A stretch of DNA of 64,000 bases from Kalaharituber pfeilii (Eukaryota > Ascomycota > Pezizomycetes > Pezizales > Pezizaceae). Position 1 is the first letter of the stretch, and each line of letters starts with the position of its first letter. The translations under genes and the position numbers were made by a program. Shown here one piece after another: positions 42,656 through 53,653 of this stretch. The DNA lies in contig WHUZ01000007.1 in assembly GCA_015179045.1 (NCBI GenBank), forward strand, positions 1,228,501-1,292,500, read 5' to 3'. The notes below the pieces were generated by a model. The model had not been told where the DNA came from, did not search any database, and worked only from the letters and a program-made list of their open reading frames with translations.

Positions 42656-44826
42656 TCACTTCCTTGCAAAAAAACTCATAATATTCCCCTGCCCCTTCAC
42701 TGCCGGCCCACCCGCTCCCTTCTTGCCTCCTTTTCCCCCACTTCCTACCCCATCCTTCTCCTTCTCCCCACCGTCCCCACCACCACTAGCATTACCAGTA
42801 CCACTATTGCCCCTCACAATCGTCACTGGGCTCTGCTTCGCTTGCACCTTCTTCCGCTCCACCGCTTTGTCCCCCTCCTCGTCTTCGTCTTCTGAATACG
42901 ACTCCCACACAGTCTCGGTCCGCGTGACCAGGTACCCTTCTTCGTCGCGTGTGGTGACACGCTTTTGGACTTTGCGACGCAGGCGCTTGCGGGGGTTCCG
43001 GGGGGCTGCTGTTTGGGTTTCTGTTTGTTGTTGTACGGGGGGGGTGGGGATGGTTGTCGTAGTCGCGGCAGGGGGAGACGATGATGGTGGCGGGGGCAGC
43101 AGTTGTGTAGAAGGGGGGACGGAATCGGAGTCCACGAGATTGGGAGTATCTTGTGGTTCATCGTCGCTATCATCCATCATCATTTGTCGCAGCTTCTCGT
43201 CTCGCTCCCGCCTACGCTGTGCGTCGGCCGCAATGGACGATGCTGAGGTCGCATTCTTGTGCGTGGGAGGGGGGCAGTCCTGATGGCCCTCGTCTTCCTC
43301 CTCTTCATCATCGTCTTCCTTGTCGTCGTCACTAAAGGTAGGTTTCTTCTCAACCACTTTGTCCTGCATACTCTCATCCTCCTCCTCATCCAAATCCATC
43401 ATTGATTCCGTCATTGCCAGCCCCGCTGGCGCCGCTTTCGTCTGTGAAGCTGCAACCTTCGCCGCAGCTTTATCTTTTTCCATGAGGGCGGCGGCCTTCT
43501 TCCTTCCCGAGGATCCGCCCCCGCCAAACGACTTGAAAAAGTCCGTCTGTGACTTTTTGGTCGGTCCTGAGCTGGCAGCGCTGGGCGTAGCACTTACGGT
43601 CGACGTATTCCCTGTAGGAGCAGTAGTAACAGTACCCGTAGACGCTGTACTTGCTCCCGTAGCCTTCCTTCCTGCGGATGGGAACAGGGTCTTCTTCTCC
43701 TTCTCCGATTTAGGTTCCGGCTTGATCACGAGACTCGGCGCCGGAGGCGCAGTGGTGGGCCTGAAGCCCGTGCGACGCTGTATTGTCCCCAATTCTATCT
43801 CAGTATCGGGAGAGGGCAGGGGAATGTGAGGAAAGGACATGGAGGAGGAAAGAGAACGAACATTAGCATGCTTATTCATAATACCCCCATATGTCCTCGC
43901 CAGGTCCTGTGGGGCCTCGGTACTGTCAAGGCGCTGGACGTCGAGAGTGTTGTCAGCGAGGAGGAGGAGGTCCTATAAACAAAAACCAAATAGGTAAGCT
44001 AGTGTGTCTGCGCAGAAGGCGGGGGTGGCCAACCTTTAACGGCGCTGGTTCAATGCTGTACACATGTATCGACGACAGCAGCTCAAAGTCCGCCTTGACC
44101 TCTACACCAGACCTCCAACCTTAGCCACAAGTCTCGCATGTTCCACTAAAAATGTATGGAATCAGGATAAAATATACATACCCTCCACCCTCTCCTCCGG
44201 CACCAACACAATCGTCCTCACTAACTTCCTCACTTGCTGTCGTTTCCCCTTCCCGTTTCCACTATCCGCCCCATCCCTACTGTCAACCTCCATCGACGAC
44301 GACCCTTGAGACAACTCAAACGGGCTGCTCTGCATGTACTGGTCTTCCTCCGTCCCCGTCCCTGCCGCCGTTGCTACACCGGCCTTAGTATCCCCTTCCG
44401 ATGACGTGCTGGCGGATGCATTCCGTAACCCCGATAGTATATACGTGGCGTGGCACGAGCGGGGCTTGCGGAGGTTCAGGTCCTTGTGGAACTCATAGAG
44501 CATTCTGGGTCGGAGGAAAAAAACAGGCAAGCAAGCCAGGTCAGCCTACGTCCTGAGCGCCATAAATCCCGACCCAATGGAAAGCCAGAGGAAAGATTTC
44601 GAGAGAAGGTGATGAGGGGGTTAAGGGGTGGGTAGGTACTCTTTCGCTACATTAACATGGACTTTAAGCGCGCGGGATAGCTGTCGATATGTGATCTAGT
44701 AAATGCGAGAAAATAAGGCGGGAAAAGTCAGTTATCAATAAGTTTGTTGTGGAGCAAGAGTGAATAACCCACAGTTTTACCATCGCTGATCAGCACCTCC
44801 CTCAAGTACTTCTTATGATCCGTCAT
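42656..44826 (-). CDS. CDC27: DNA polymerase delta subunit 3 (Cdc27/Pol32/POLD3)
   Basis: This is a non-catalytic subunit of the replicative polymerase delta that links it to PCNA and also serves in break-induced replication and translesion synthesis. Exons are 44826-44773, 44695-44640, 44504-44182, 44101-44034 and 43972-42656, giving 605 residues. The N-terminal winged-helix part is MTDHKKYLREVLISDGKT, ITYRQLSRALKVHVNVAK, EMLYEFHKDLNLRK, CHATYILSGL, then VKADFELLSSIHVYSIEPAP. The rest is disordered, rich in Lys/Glu/Ser/Pro and acidic runs, with the RVTTRDEEGYLVTRTE-type motif near residue 510. The last residues are the PCNA-interacting box QGNIMSFFARK. Intron 2 is 135 bases, longer than the others (61-80). 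Family length varies because of the disordered region. Confidence 0.92.
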
Positions 44827-45362
44827 CTTGATTACTGCCCCTCCGAATTACTACAATCTTGTCCCAAGAAAACTTGCTGCTACGGGGGTTCGAGACTTGT
44901 CGTGGGGAGGGGATTGGGGATTGCAGGTCAGAAGGTTGCTTAATGTGAGCTGTTGCGCAGGTAGACGTGTAAATTGCGACAGGTCCCAAACGCGGCGCGT
45001 GCGTTGAAGCGGGATTGGGTCATATGGTTCTCTGTGGCGCATAATGTGCATCGTGTAACAAGTCGCATTGCATATCCATCAAAAAGTCACATTCCAATTG
45101 CCATCAAGACAGCATAACAGGTTAATACCTGAATTCCGTTCATAGTAATTAATTACACTACTAACAATACAATCTCAATTTATTGATATTTCAGCTGGTT
45201 ATAATGAAGCCCTCCCTGTGGCCTCTTACTCCACGACCACGACCGCTATTATCCTCCTTTGGCCGTACGCTTCTCAGCCTGATGCTCGTCAATGGCCTCG
45301 AATATTTGCGTGCGGAGCCAGATTACCACCAGCACAAACAAGATTGGCAAATACCAATGCAG
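44827..45362. other. Intergenic region
   Basis: This lies between the polymerase-subunit start and the DIM1 stop. Open frames of about 65-80 codons at 44851-45051 (minus) and 45183-45431 (plus) have no recognisable content, and the latter is antisense to DIM1. AT-rich sequence around 45100-45180. Confidence 0.5.
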
Positions 45363-46221
45363 CTAGTATCGATATCTAGTGCTGTAATCTGTAGCGCGGT
45401 ATGTCAGTACCAGCATCCCCATCCACAGTAGCAGGCCAATGGCATCAATAGGCCAGTTGATTCAGGTACTCACCTTTTGGACTAACCACTAGACCTCTGC
45501 CCTTCCTGGCTCCTTTGTAGATGGTTTCAATCTATCACAGGACATAGATAGAAGTCAGTAAACTGTGCCATAACCAAAGGAGCCAAGGATGGGGTGGAGG
45601 GAGGATGACATACAATATCAATTAACTCCTGCTTATCCTCCAGCACCCAATTCAGTTTATTATTGTTACCCGTCCCAAAATCGCACATCATGTGCTTGTT
45701 CCTGAAGAAAAACATGATCGTCACGGCGTCATAGAGTTCGTACCTATGCCATGGCCACAAGCGTCCATCAGCAACCATTCAATCCCAAGTTCATTCTGGT
45801 AGAGATCTGGTAAATTGGCGAGGTGTTTGGGGAAAGCTAAGAGTCTAACATCTTATTGAAGTCCGGAACTTCGTCGATGTCGCACAGATAAATCACAGCA
45901 AAGTTTTTGACCTTATCGGCGATGCCTATCCATCATCAAATTCTTCCGCGTTAGCATCACGTCTGCAAGGAAAGCATCTAACTCGCTTCCAGATGGGTGT
46001 ATGACATACGGTAAAGAATCTCATCCTGTCGCATACAATCCGGATCCCAGTCTCTTCCGAACCTGATCACCACCAGCCGGTCCTCCTCAGACATGATTGC
46101 CTGGTCCACATGCCAGCCTATGAACAACACATCACTGTGTCAGCCAAAGGGTTGATAGCGTCATCAAAGTCTCCTGCACTCACATACCAGTCTTCAAATG
46201 AGGAAGCACAACGGAACCCAT
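45363..46221 (-). CDS. DIB1: U5 snRNP thioredoxin-like protein Dim1/Dib1 (TXNL4A)
   Basis: Dim1 is a thioredoxin-fold protein of the U4/U6.U5 tri-snRNP that must leave for spliceosome activation. It is among the most conserved splicing proteins. Six exons are 46221-46188, 46117-46010, 45925-45850, 45743-45614, 45531-45474 and 45388-45363, giving 143 residues, the family's exact usual size (142-143). The spliced protein reads MGSVVLPHLKTGWHVDQAIM, then EEDRLVVIRFGRDWDPDCMR, IADKVKNFAVIYLCDIDEVP, YELYDAVTIMFFFRNKHMM, DFGTGNNNKLNW and ends DYSTRYRY. Six exons in 432 coding bases is striking. Introns are 70-106 bases, and phases are consistent throughout. Confidence 0.96.
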
Positions 46222-46605
46222 AGCTGCTGATGGAGCTGTAAAGATAAAATGATATAAGCGTTCAATATCGCTGGTAAATCCTTTTGCGACGAAATTTTGC
46301 GGATGATACTATTGCTTGTTGGATGCTATGTGTGTACGTACCTAGCGACTCGGGCGTTGGTGGGATCGATGGGGCACAATGCACAGCGCAGTAGCTCACG
46401 ACGAAAGAAAGGACTCGAATTGGAAATTCGAAGTAAGAGCTATCATGATGCAAACTACTCTACAGGATATAATATACACGTGATTCCACAGGCACCTAGA
46501 ATCTTCCTCGGTAAACGAGGCTATCGGTAAACAACCAAGCAAGCTTTCCAACATCGCATTGCTGTAATAGAAAAGTAAAAATCCACATCTCGAATCTCCA
46601 TCTCT
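46222..46605. other. Short intergenic region between DIM1 and RPA12
   Basis: The 384 bases between the RPA12 stop and DIM1 start should hold the DIM1 promoter. No TATA box is obvious and no gene is seen. Confidence 0.5.
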
Positions 46606-47313
46606 TTAGTTGTTTGTATTAAATCTAGACAGATAATAGGGGAAATTTCCTGTCAGCAATCCCATTTCTCTTTCGCTCTCTCAACTGCATACGTAGGGAA
46701 TAAACTTACTTGTGCCCACACTTATCGCACCGGTAAAACACCGTAGCCTGCGTTAAGCCAGCCATCAGCAGAGCCGCACTATACCTAGTAAAAATAAAGA
46801 CATTGCATGAAAAAAAAAAAAGTTATTTTTGAGAAAGAGCATCTCACCCCTTCATCAGCACTCCTCAATTGCAACGTATAAAATTTCATTTCTGGATTGC
46901 TACACTGTGGACATGTCTGCTTAATCTATAGCGCCAGCCGGGCCTCTCAGCTCTGCTCTACTCAAAGGAAAGGTTCCGAGACAATTGGCGACTTCATGTC
47001 GCTCGAGGTCGCACCCACTCACCGTTGCTTCGGTTTGGAGGTCGTCGGAAGACAGTGTCTGGACAGCTGATCGCTTCTGCCGTAATGACGAGGGGAATGC
47101 CGATGGTGCTGATCTGGTCGTTACGATTTTGGTCGTAGAGTCTGTAAAAAGACTTTTTTGTTAGAAAAATCAATTGTCAGGCCTCAACTGGAGCTCTGTA
47201 CAACCTTGCGTTACCAGACCGCACTGCTCGCAGACTAGCTGCTCGTTACCAGAGGTGCTGTCAAGAAGATTTCCACAGTCTCCACAAAAAACAAGAGATC
47301 CTACAGAGGGCAT
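46606..47313 (-). CDS. RPA12: RNA polymerase I subunit A12.2 (Rpa12)
   Basis: Rpa12 is the zinc-ribbon subunit of RNA polymerase I. Its C-terminal ribbon enters the active site to stimulate RNA cleavage. No long open frame reveals it because five small exons are spread over 708 bases: 47313-47205, 47141-47023, 46925-46848, 46747-46710 and 46624-46606, giving 120 residues. The N-terminal ribbon is MPSVGSLVFCGDCGNLLD, then LVCEQCGLV. The linker contains LRQKRSAVQTLSSDDLQTEA. The C-terminal ribbon is CPQCSNPEMKFYTLQLRSAD with EGATVFYRCDKCGHKF, including the catalytic RSADE loop, and ends NTNN as in the family. The last exon has only 19 bases. All donors are GT, and all phases fit. Confidence 0.93.
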
Positions 47314-48376
47314 TATGCGTGCGCGAGTATTTCGAAGCTGCTCTGGTTCTTTGCGTTGGAGTGGTTTGGCAACAAAAAGTGTTGAACGGTGTCAGCTCAT
47401 GAATCTAGAATGCCCACCTTTGGTGGCATGTCACCTATTCTCTTTCGTCACGTGCCGTGTAGGAGGTGTTTCCAACATGAGACCACCAAAAAGAACAAAA
47501 TTTTCGTTGGCGATCCAAATGCACCTAGAATTAAGAGAAGTAGACAAATCCATCTCAGCATGATTTTGTATGCAAGCTTAATCTGCGCAGATCTTGCTAA
47601 ACACCTTCTGTTTTTTTTTTAGAAAAAAGCTATCTGTTAATGTAATATCGCAGATATATCAAGTAGAAACAGTGAGTAAAATAGTCCACATCCCCAGAAT
47701 CCAGCCCTTATAGATAATAACGAAACACCAAAAAAAAAGAAGAAGAAACAACTTATTTCCAAAGAAATTCCTGTCCCACTTTGTAACCCTCTGCAAGCCT
47801 TTTGTTCACTTTGTCTGCTATCTGCTTGACAAGTATAGCAATCACCTCCCCTTCTTCCATTTTAACAGCATCAACCCATTTATACAGGATAACCAGATAC
47901 GTTGATGCAGAAGATAAAATCCAGTAGGTACTTATCCATAAGGATACAGTCTCAGCTTCAAGTCATGAATCCACCCACTTTGTCAATTGCAACCCTTGGG
48001 TCAACCAAGTCGAACCATCCGGACTCGTAAACGCATATGACCAGGAAACGTAAAGAGGACCATCAACCTTTCACTTGCACACAGCATCCCCAGTCTATAC
48101 GATTTGAATTATTGCTGAATCCCAAAACCCATATCTACTTGCAAATCATTAATAAATAGACACATCATCTTTTTGAAAAATACTAAATTATCAAACTAAA
48201 ACCATAGTTATTTTATTTAATACAATTTTTCTTTTCCATATGCACTAAATATCTCTTAGCTTTTAATTATACAGTATTTTAACATCCCTAATTTGTTATT
48301 ATCAAGTTTTCTCAACTGTTTTGTTTCCTCCATGCATATCAAACATATATATGGTGTTATATTTCGTTACTAGTCT

Positions 48377-48412
<36 letters not shown>

Positions 48413-48986
48413 ATTTCCGCCGGTTCCGCGTTCGTTCGGGATCGGATCAAATCAAACCCGGACCACATCAGAGCACCACACCACACAAAGTAATGGGAAT
48501 GATTTCCTGTCAAGAAACCCGCGAACTCCCGTCTCATATATGAAAAATAAAACAAAAATAAAAAGTCTATCAGATTCAAAGAAACTACAATACTTAAGCA
48601 TATATACATAACAATCCATCTTCACGCCATAACAATCCATCTTCACGCAAACCTCGTAAAGTACGAATAGGAAATACATATATCCATCTCAGTCCAAACC
48701 CAAAACCAACGTTAGCCTTATCGAAAAATAGAGATAAAAAAAAAATAAAAATAAATAAATAAAAAAGCCCAACCCCCCAAAAATTTTACGAAAATGAAAG
48801 CACATGAGTGGGATATAGAATCTTTACATCGTCCAATTTTATCCTCATGTCGTTTTTTTCCTCGACTTCTGCTTCTGTGTCGTCCTCTCTGTTATTTTCG
48901 CCTTCTTTCATGTACCATGACCCCCTCTTCCTCTCTGGCCAACCATTCCTCCATTCCGCTCACTCCGCTCCAATTCCACTGCCCAC
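47314..48986. other. Intergenic region with A-run
   Basis: No supported gene is present. A plus frame at 47174-47563 overlaps the RPA12 5-prime end. 47640-48320 is AT-rich. 48378-48410 is 33 A. Open frames around 48376-48679 depend on the A-run. 48800-48986 lies downstream of the next gene's stop. Confidence 0.5.
48378..48410 (+). repeat. Homopolymer run of 33 A
   Basis: There is an uninterrupted A run in intergenic DNA. No adjacent retroelement body is recognisable. Confidence 0.85.
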
Positions 48987-50270
48987 TTACACAGCCCCAT
49001 CTTCACCTCGCCCCGCCAACCTCATCTCCATCTGCGCCTCCCTCTCCTTCAACTGCACAGCCCTTTCACTCTCCTCCTTTTCGGCCCTCTCTCTTTCCCT
49101 CTTCGCTTCCCTCATCTCCACCTCATCCCTAAACTCCCTCTCTCTCCGAAGCCTAATAATCTCCAAATCTTCATTCGCCTCCCTCAGCCCGCCCACACAC
49201 ATGACGAGCAGTACCTGTACAATTGGCGCGTACCCTAGCCCATAAACATACCCTGGATTAGCCTTTGCGTTCAGCACGCTGATTTCCCAGCCTGTAGACG
49301 TGGAGAAGACGCAGATGATGCCGTAGACGATGCGGATGAAGGCGAGGAGAACACAGAGCAGGATCTTGAGCGGGATGGGGTGACGATAGTAGTATCGAGA
49401 GTTGATGGCAGAGGCGATGATGACGAGGAGAGCGAAAACGGCAAAGAGGGAGGAGGCGCGGAAGGGCAGGTCAGTAGCGGCGGTAATGTGCTGCTTTTGA
49501 ATAGGGGTCCAGGTACGGAGGACGGAAAGGAAGAAGGTCTATAGAGGGTTAAATCATATTAGCATTTATCCGGTAAAAGAATAAATAAAGAACAACAGAG
49601 ATAGACGACTTCCCAAGAACGCAAACAAATAAAACACCATCGGCAACCAAAACTCAATTTTACTCCTCCTATCCTCTGCTTTGAAGAAAAACGGATCCAC
49701 ATCCAGAATCTTCCTCTCCTCGAAGCTACCCCAATGCCTCGTCATTTCCCACGTCGCTGCCAACACCGTTGGCAGGGTGACGTAGTAAAATATATTCTGA
49801 AGGATGATCGCCACGCCCTGGATATAATCTCTATCCACATCAATGGCCATGAACCCGGAGATGCATCCCACGGCCGCTGTAAAGACAGCCCAGTACCACG
49901 GCCACCGGCGCGATACAAGTCGGAACTGCTTCTCAACAGGGACATGCGAAGCACCATGTTTGCGCAGGTCGACCAGGCAAATAACAATCAGTGCTGCGAA
50001 CAACACCGAGAACACAATACCGACTGCGCCGCGAGTCTCAATTGGGTCGATTGGAGAGTCGCATTTTGTTCCGTTGAGCACGGTGCCATTGGACAGCATC
50101 ACGGGCTTGTAGATATCAAATGCGAGGTAACACCGAGTGGCATTGGACAACGTGCCGTTCGAGTAGATTACGTACCCGAACTCCTCGAGCACGGAAGCGT
50201 TAAAGGTCGCATGGCCGTCGAAGGAGACGTGCGTCGAATTGGGATGCAGGAGCTTGAAGTCGTCGGCCAT
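48987..50270 (-). CDS. Fungal multispan membrane protein (DUF2434-like)
   Basis: I assign this with moderate confidence to the fungus-specific DUF2434 family, whose function is unknown. The N-terminal 80 residues form a Cys-containing, N-glycosylation-rich (NGT, NST, NAS) lumenal part. Seven or so hydrophobic segments follow, for example VGIVFSVLFAALIVICLVDL, WPWYWAVFTAAVGCISGFMA, IILQNIFYYVTLPTVLAATW and LPMVFYLFAFLG, then TFFLSVLRTW, SLFAVFALLVIIASA and LKILLCVLLAFIRIVYGIIC. The C terminus is a charged Glu/Arg coiled-coil-like tail. Exon 2 clearly starts at 49538 (acceptor CTCTATAG, phase 0). The end of exon 1 is uncertain: the likely donors (GTCGTC at 49609, GTCTAT at 49606) leave phase 1, and the only phase-0 donor in the area (GTGTTT after FWLPM) would remove a helix. 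Confidence 0.65.
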
Positions 50271-50939
50271 GGTACGTACCGTAGAGGAGGTGAGGATTTG
50301 TGTTGGAGAGTCAGATGGGTCGGAGGTGGTGAGCTGCGTGCTGCGCGGGTGGGTTCCGACGCAGCTCCTGTGGACAGACGCGGTGACGTCGGAGGAAGTC
50401 TAGCGGGGCCGCCCTGTTAAGTGTGTGTGTGCGTAACGTGGGTGGGGGGGGAGGACGGCAGAGGGGAGGGACGCCCCTGCGGTCTGGACGTGAATGAGTT
50501 CGGACAAACTCGATGCACGCACGCCCCAGCAGTTGAAAATCGCAGCTGTAGCTCCGCGGGGTTTCCGTGGGTTGAAGACAGACTCCGTGGGGCAGAGGAA
50601 GGATGTATATCTTGTAGCCAACCTCAGGCACACCCACGCGGTCCACTCCAAGTTAACGCCTGTCCGGTTGGTCAGCTCCTAGCCCAAAGAAAAAATGAAC
50701 AGAAAAGCGAAAGACAAAAAAAAGGGTAGCTAGAGTAAGCTGGGAGAGAAGAGGGACGATGCATTGTTCAATCGATCCCAGGTAGAGCACGTATTACCGC
50801 GGGGCCAGCGCCGAGCACAAGGCTTACACCAAACGAACGGCACGGCAGCCAAGGATGTTCCGAGAGGCGTGCGGGCGTTTGGGCGAGCAGCTTTTCTTGT
50901 TAGATTTTGCTTTTGCTGGTCGATTTTCCTTTCCTTTTT

Positions 50940-50970
<31 letters not shown>

Positions 50971-51649
50971 CCTTTCAGAATTTCTCTGCGTTGCGTGATA
51001 GCAGTTAATGCGCGGACGGAGCGATATGATGCCGGGGCCCGAGCATGCTGTGCTCGCTGGGCGCTACGCTCGGATGGGCGTCGCTGCTGCGGCGAGGCAC
51101 CCATACGGGAGGAGCGTGGGACCCCTGCAGGCGTGGTGCGCGGGTTGCTGTGCGCTGTGGCATCCTTTTTTTTTGCCTTGCGCAACACAGCGATGACGAT
51201 CTCTGGGGAGTGAGTGAGTGGAGTAGGCAGTGACGCGAAGTGCGGGCGTTTGGTCATGCAAGTGGGCGGGTATGATAAGTGGGTGCGTCGATTTGACGGG
51301 CTGATGGGAGCAGGTGCGGACCGGACCGCAGACTGGAGAGTTGCGGTTAACCTCAGCGGACAAAGTTTGTTGCATGTCAGTATTTAGTATTTACAGCACG
51401 TGGCCGCCAGCTCCCGAAAACACCTCCGGATGCTTACCCTGGAAGCCTAACTGACCATCAAGCAGATATCGTGCCGCACGCCTTGGTTCTGTTCCTGGCT
51501 CCTGGACCTGGTTGCTGGGAAAAGCCAATCCCGGCGCGCGAAAATACTATCATAAGGCCATCCACTCGTTGCTCCATGCACATATCATCATAGCCCCACC
51601 GAACCCCACCATCAACGACGCCCCCCCCCCCCCCCCCCCCTCCCCCGAG
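50271..51649. other. Divergent intergenic region of the DUF2434-like gene and NAA30
   Basis: It is GC-mixed with a 29-base T run (50942-50970) and 20 C at 51621-51640. Long open frames on both strands around 50421-51257 pass through these runs and lack domains. No gene is supported. Confidence 0.5.
51621..51640 (+). repeat. Homopolymer run of 20 C just upstream of NAA30
   Basis: There is an uninterrupted C run followed by TCCCCCGAG and ATG. Its length is likely polymorphic or uncertain. It lies within what may be the 5-prime UTR or a polypyrimidine tract before an AG acceptor at 51647-51648. Confidence 0.85.
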
Positions 51650-52538
51650 ATGTCTCCCGGCTCCCCCTGCCCCCGTCCAGCTCCCCTCCATCATCATCAC
51701 TACCATCATCGACGTCACAACCACAACCCGACCCTCCCTCCCCGACGAAAAAAATCCCCATCGAGGAAATAACCTTCTCGCGCTACCGCAGCTCCGAAGA
51801 GCCGGTCCTGCTCCCCGCGATACGGTCGCTCATATCTGCGGACCTCAGCGAGCCATATAGCATATATGTCTACCGGTACTTTTTGTATCAATGGGGAGAT
51901 TTATGTTTCCTCGTTCGTATCCCATCCCTTCCCCCCCAGACTCACTTACATATCTCTTCGCTCTGCATAGAGTTCAGCGCTGACAGGCTTTATTTTGCAT
52001 AGGCATCCCATAATGGCGCCCTCATTGGCGTGATCATCGCCAAACTCGAACCGCACCGGGGCGGCCCCCTGAGAGGATACATCGCGATGCTGGCCGTGCG
52101 ATCACAGTACCGCGGTATCGGAATCGCAACCGTACTTGTCTCGAAAGCCATTGATGCCATGATTGAGCGCGGGGCAGACGAAGTAAATCCACTCACTTTC
52201 CCCCAACATGCCCGCCCAAGCCTCAGCGTCTACAACGCTAACAACCCGAGCAGGTCGCCCTCGAAACCGAAGTCACCAACACCCCCGCCATGAAACTCTA
52301 CGAACGACTCGGCTTCCTCCGCAGCAAGCGCCTCTACCGGTACTACCTCTCTGGAAACTCCGCATACCGCCTCATCTTATATCTCAAAGAACCGCAGGGG
52401 CATGGACACGCGCACGGACACGAGTGCGATTGTGGGGACAAGCACCATCATGGACATATGAACAAGGAGGCGGAGGAGGAAGGTACAGCGGAAAGGGGAG
52501 CGAGGAGGCGGGATTACGATGATCAGTTGTATAGCTAG
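51650..52538 (+). CDS. NAA30: N-terminal acetyltransferase NatC catalytic subunit (NAA30/Mak3)
   Basis: NAA30 acetylates protein N termini beginning Met-Leu/Ile/Phe/Trp/Lys and acts with NAA35 and NAA38. The conserved frame runs to 51912, then 52003-52182 and 52254-52538. The GNAT core reads SLISADLSEPYSIYVYRYFL, NGALIGVIIAKLEPH, RGYIAMLAVRSQYRGIGIAT (acetyl-CoA P-loop), ALETEVTNTPAMKLYERLGF and RYYLSGNSAYRLILYL, in order and complete. The C-terminal extension after the core is His/Cys-rich (GHGHAHGHECDCGDKHHHGH), which is not typical of the family. The start is unresolved: ATG 51650 is one base out of frame with the core (seven A at 51747-51753 would have to be eight), and the core frame itself has no ATG after its upstream stop at 51553. 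Either the A-run is miscounted, giving 242 residues, or a first exon lies upstream with an acceptor at CCCCGAG. Confidence 0.85.
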
Positions 52539-53653
52539 GGAAGGTGCAGAATGTGGCAACGATGCAGTTAATACCAGTAGGATTATGGGTGGATAGTTGG
52601 GAGTTGTGGTTATACCAATTAGGTTATGTGAAGTGAGGAAGAATATCCACAGGGAAAGGCATAAGATGGAGTTCAGTAAAGGTGTGGATGGAGTACAATA
52701 GGTATTTGCATGATATCATCATGGGGGTTCATTTCCATTACTGTTACTTGGTTTTTCACCTACTTAAAGACAGGGTCCATAGATAGAATAGGAAATTTAA
52801 TGCACAGCCTTCGGTCTCTCTCTTAGCTCAGGCGTACCATTCAACCAGACTACACTTTAACAGAATATGCAATTGGGTGCTTCAATGAAGTGGGGCTGGA
52901 GAGGAGGGGGATTACGAAAGGGAGTCTACATTTCATCTCGTGCGCAGTGTCTACGTTGTCACTTTTCCCCCGTAGGAAAACAAAAAATACTCCAATACTC
53001 CGCGATATAAATGAAAAATATAGAAACATTAAAAAAAAAAAAAAAAAAAGAAAAAAAATTACTAAACACACACATATTGTTTGTAAATAAAAAGAAAATT
53101 TTCTAGTCAATTAAAAAGCCAACGAAGGAAGGAAAAAAAAAGATTTTGCTTAGACCTCACACACCAGACTATAGCAATGAGCGTTCTCGTGCCCAGACTA
53201 TTATTTTCGGCCTCTGCCTTGGCTCGGCCGTAAGCAACTAGGTTATGTTAAGTATGTAACTGTACACTTCGATGTGTAGTGTAGTATCCAGTAGCCCTTA
53301 GTGCAGCTCTGGCTACCTAGATGAGGTCTATGGAAAGGTATGATATAGGATTAAGACTCGGCTTTTGACGCTTTTTTTAAATTTTTATTTTTTTTTTTTT
53401 TTATTTTGCTTTCTCTGGAACTGCCCCGCCGATTACCTCCGCACCCCACCATTTTTCGTGACGGTAACGAATAAGAAGCGTCTACACACAGCACATTTGA
53501 GGAATTTCCAAAAAAAAAAATCGCCTACCTACTAGTAGCATATACATTAGGTAAAACACGAGTCTTTACCCAATATCAGCCAGACTGTGTCCTGGCCTGT
53601 ACATGTATAATCAGTGCCAGTCTCAATTCACAGCTCATCCCATCTAACAAATC
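52539..53653. other. Intergenic region between NAA30 and URA5
   Basis: Both genes are on the plus strand, so this holds the URA5 promoter. It is AT-rich with A and T runs (53030-53060, 53380-53404, 53509-53520). No TATA box stands out near 53600 and no gene is seen. Confidence 0.5.

Noticed and set aside
42633..43829. Plus frames opposite the polymerase delta subunit gene
   Set aside because: Ser/Val-rich mirror of the Lys/Glu-rich disordered region of CDC27.
49734..50420. 228-codon plus frame
   Set aside because: Antisense to the DUF2434-like gene; no domain.
50730..51257. 175-codon minus frame and 149-codon plus frame
   Set aside because: Both read through the T29/A29 homopolymer; no domain.
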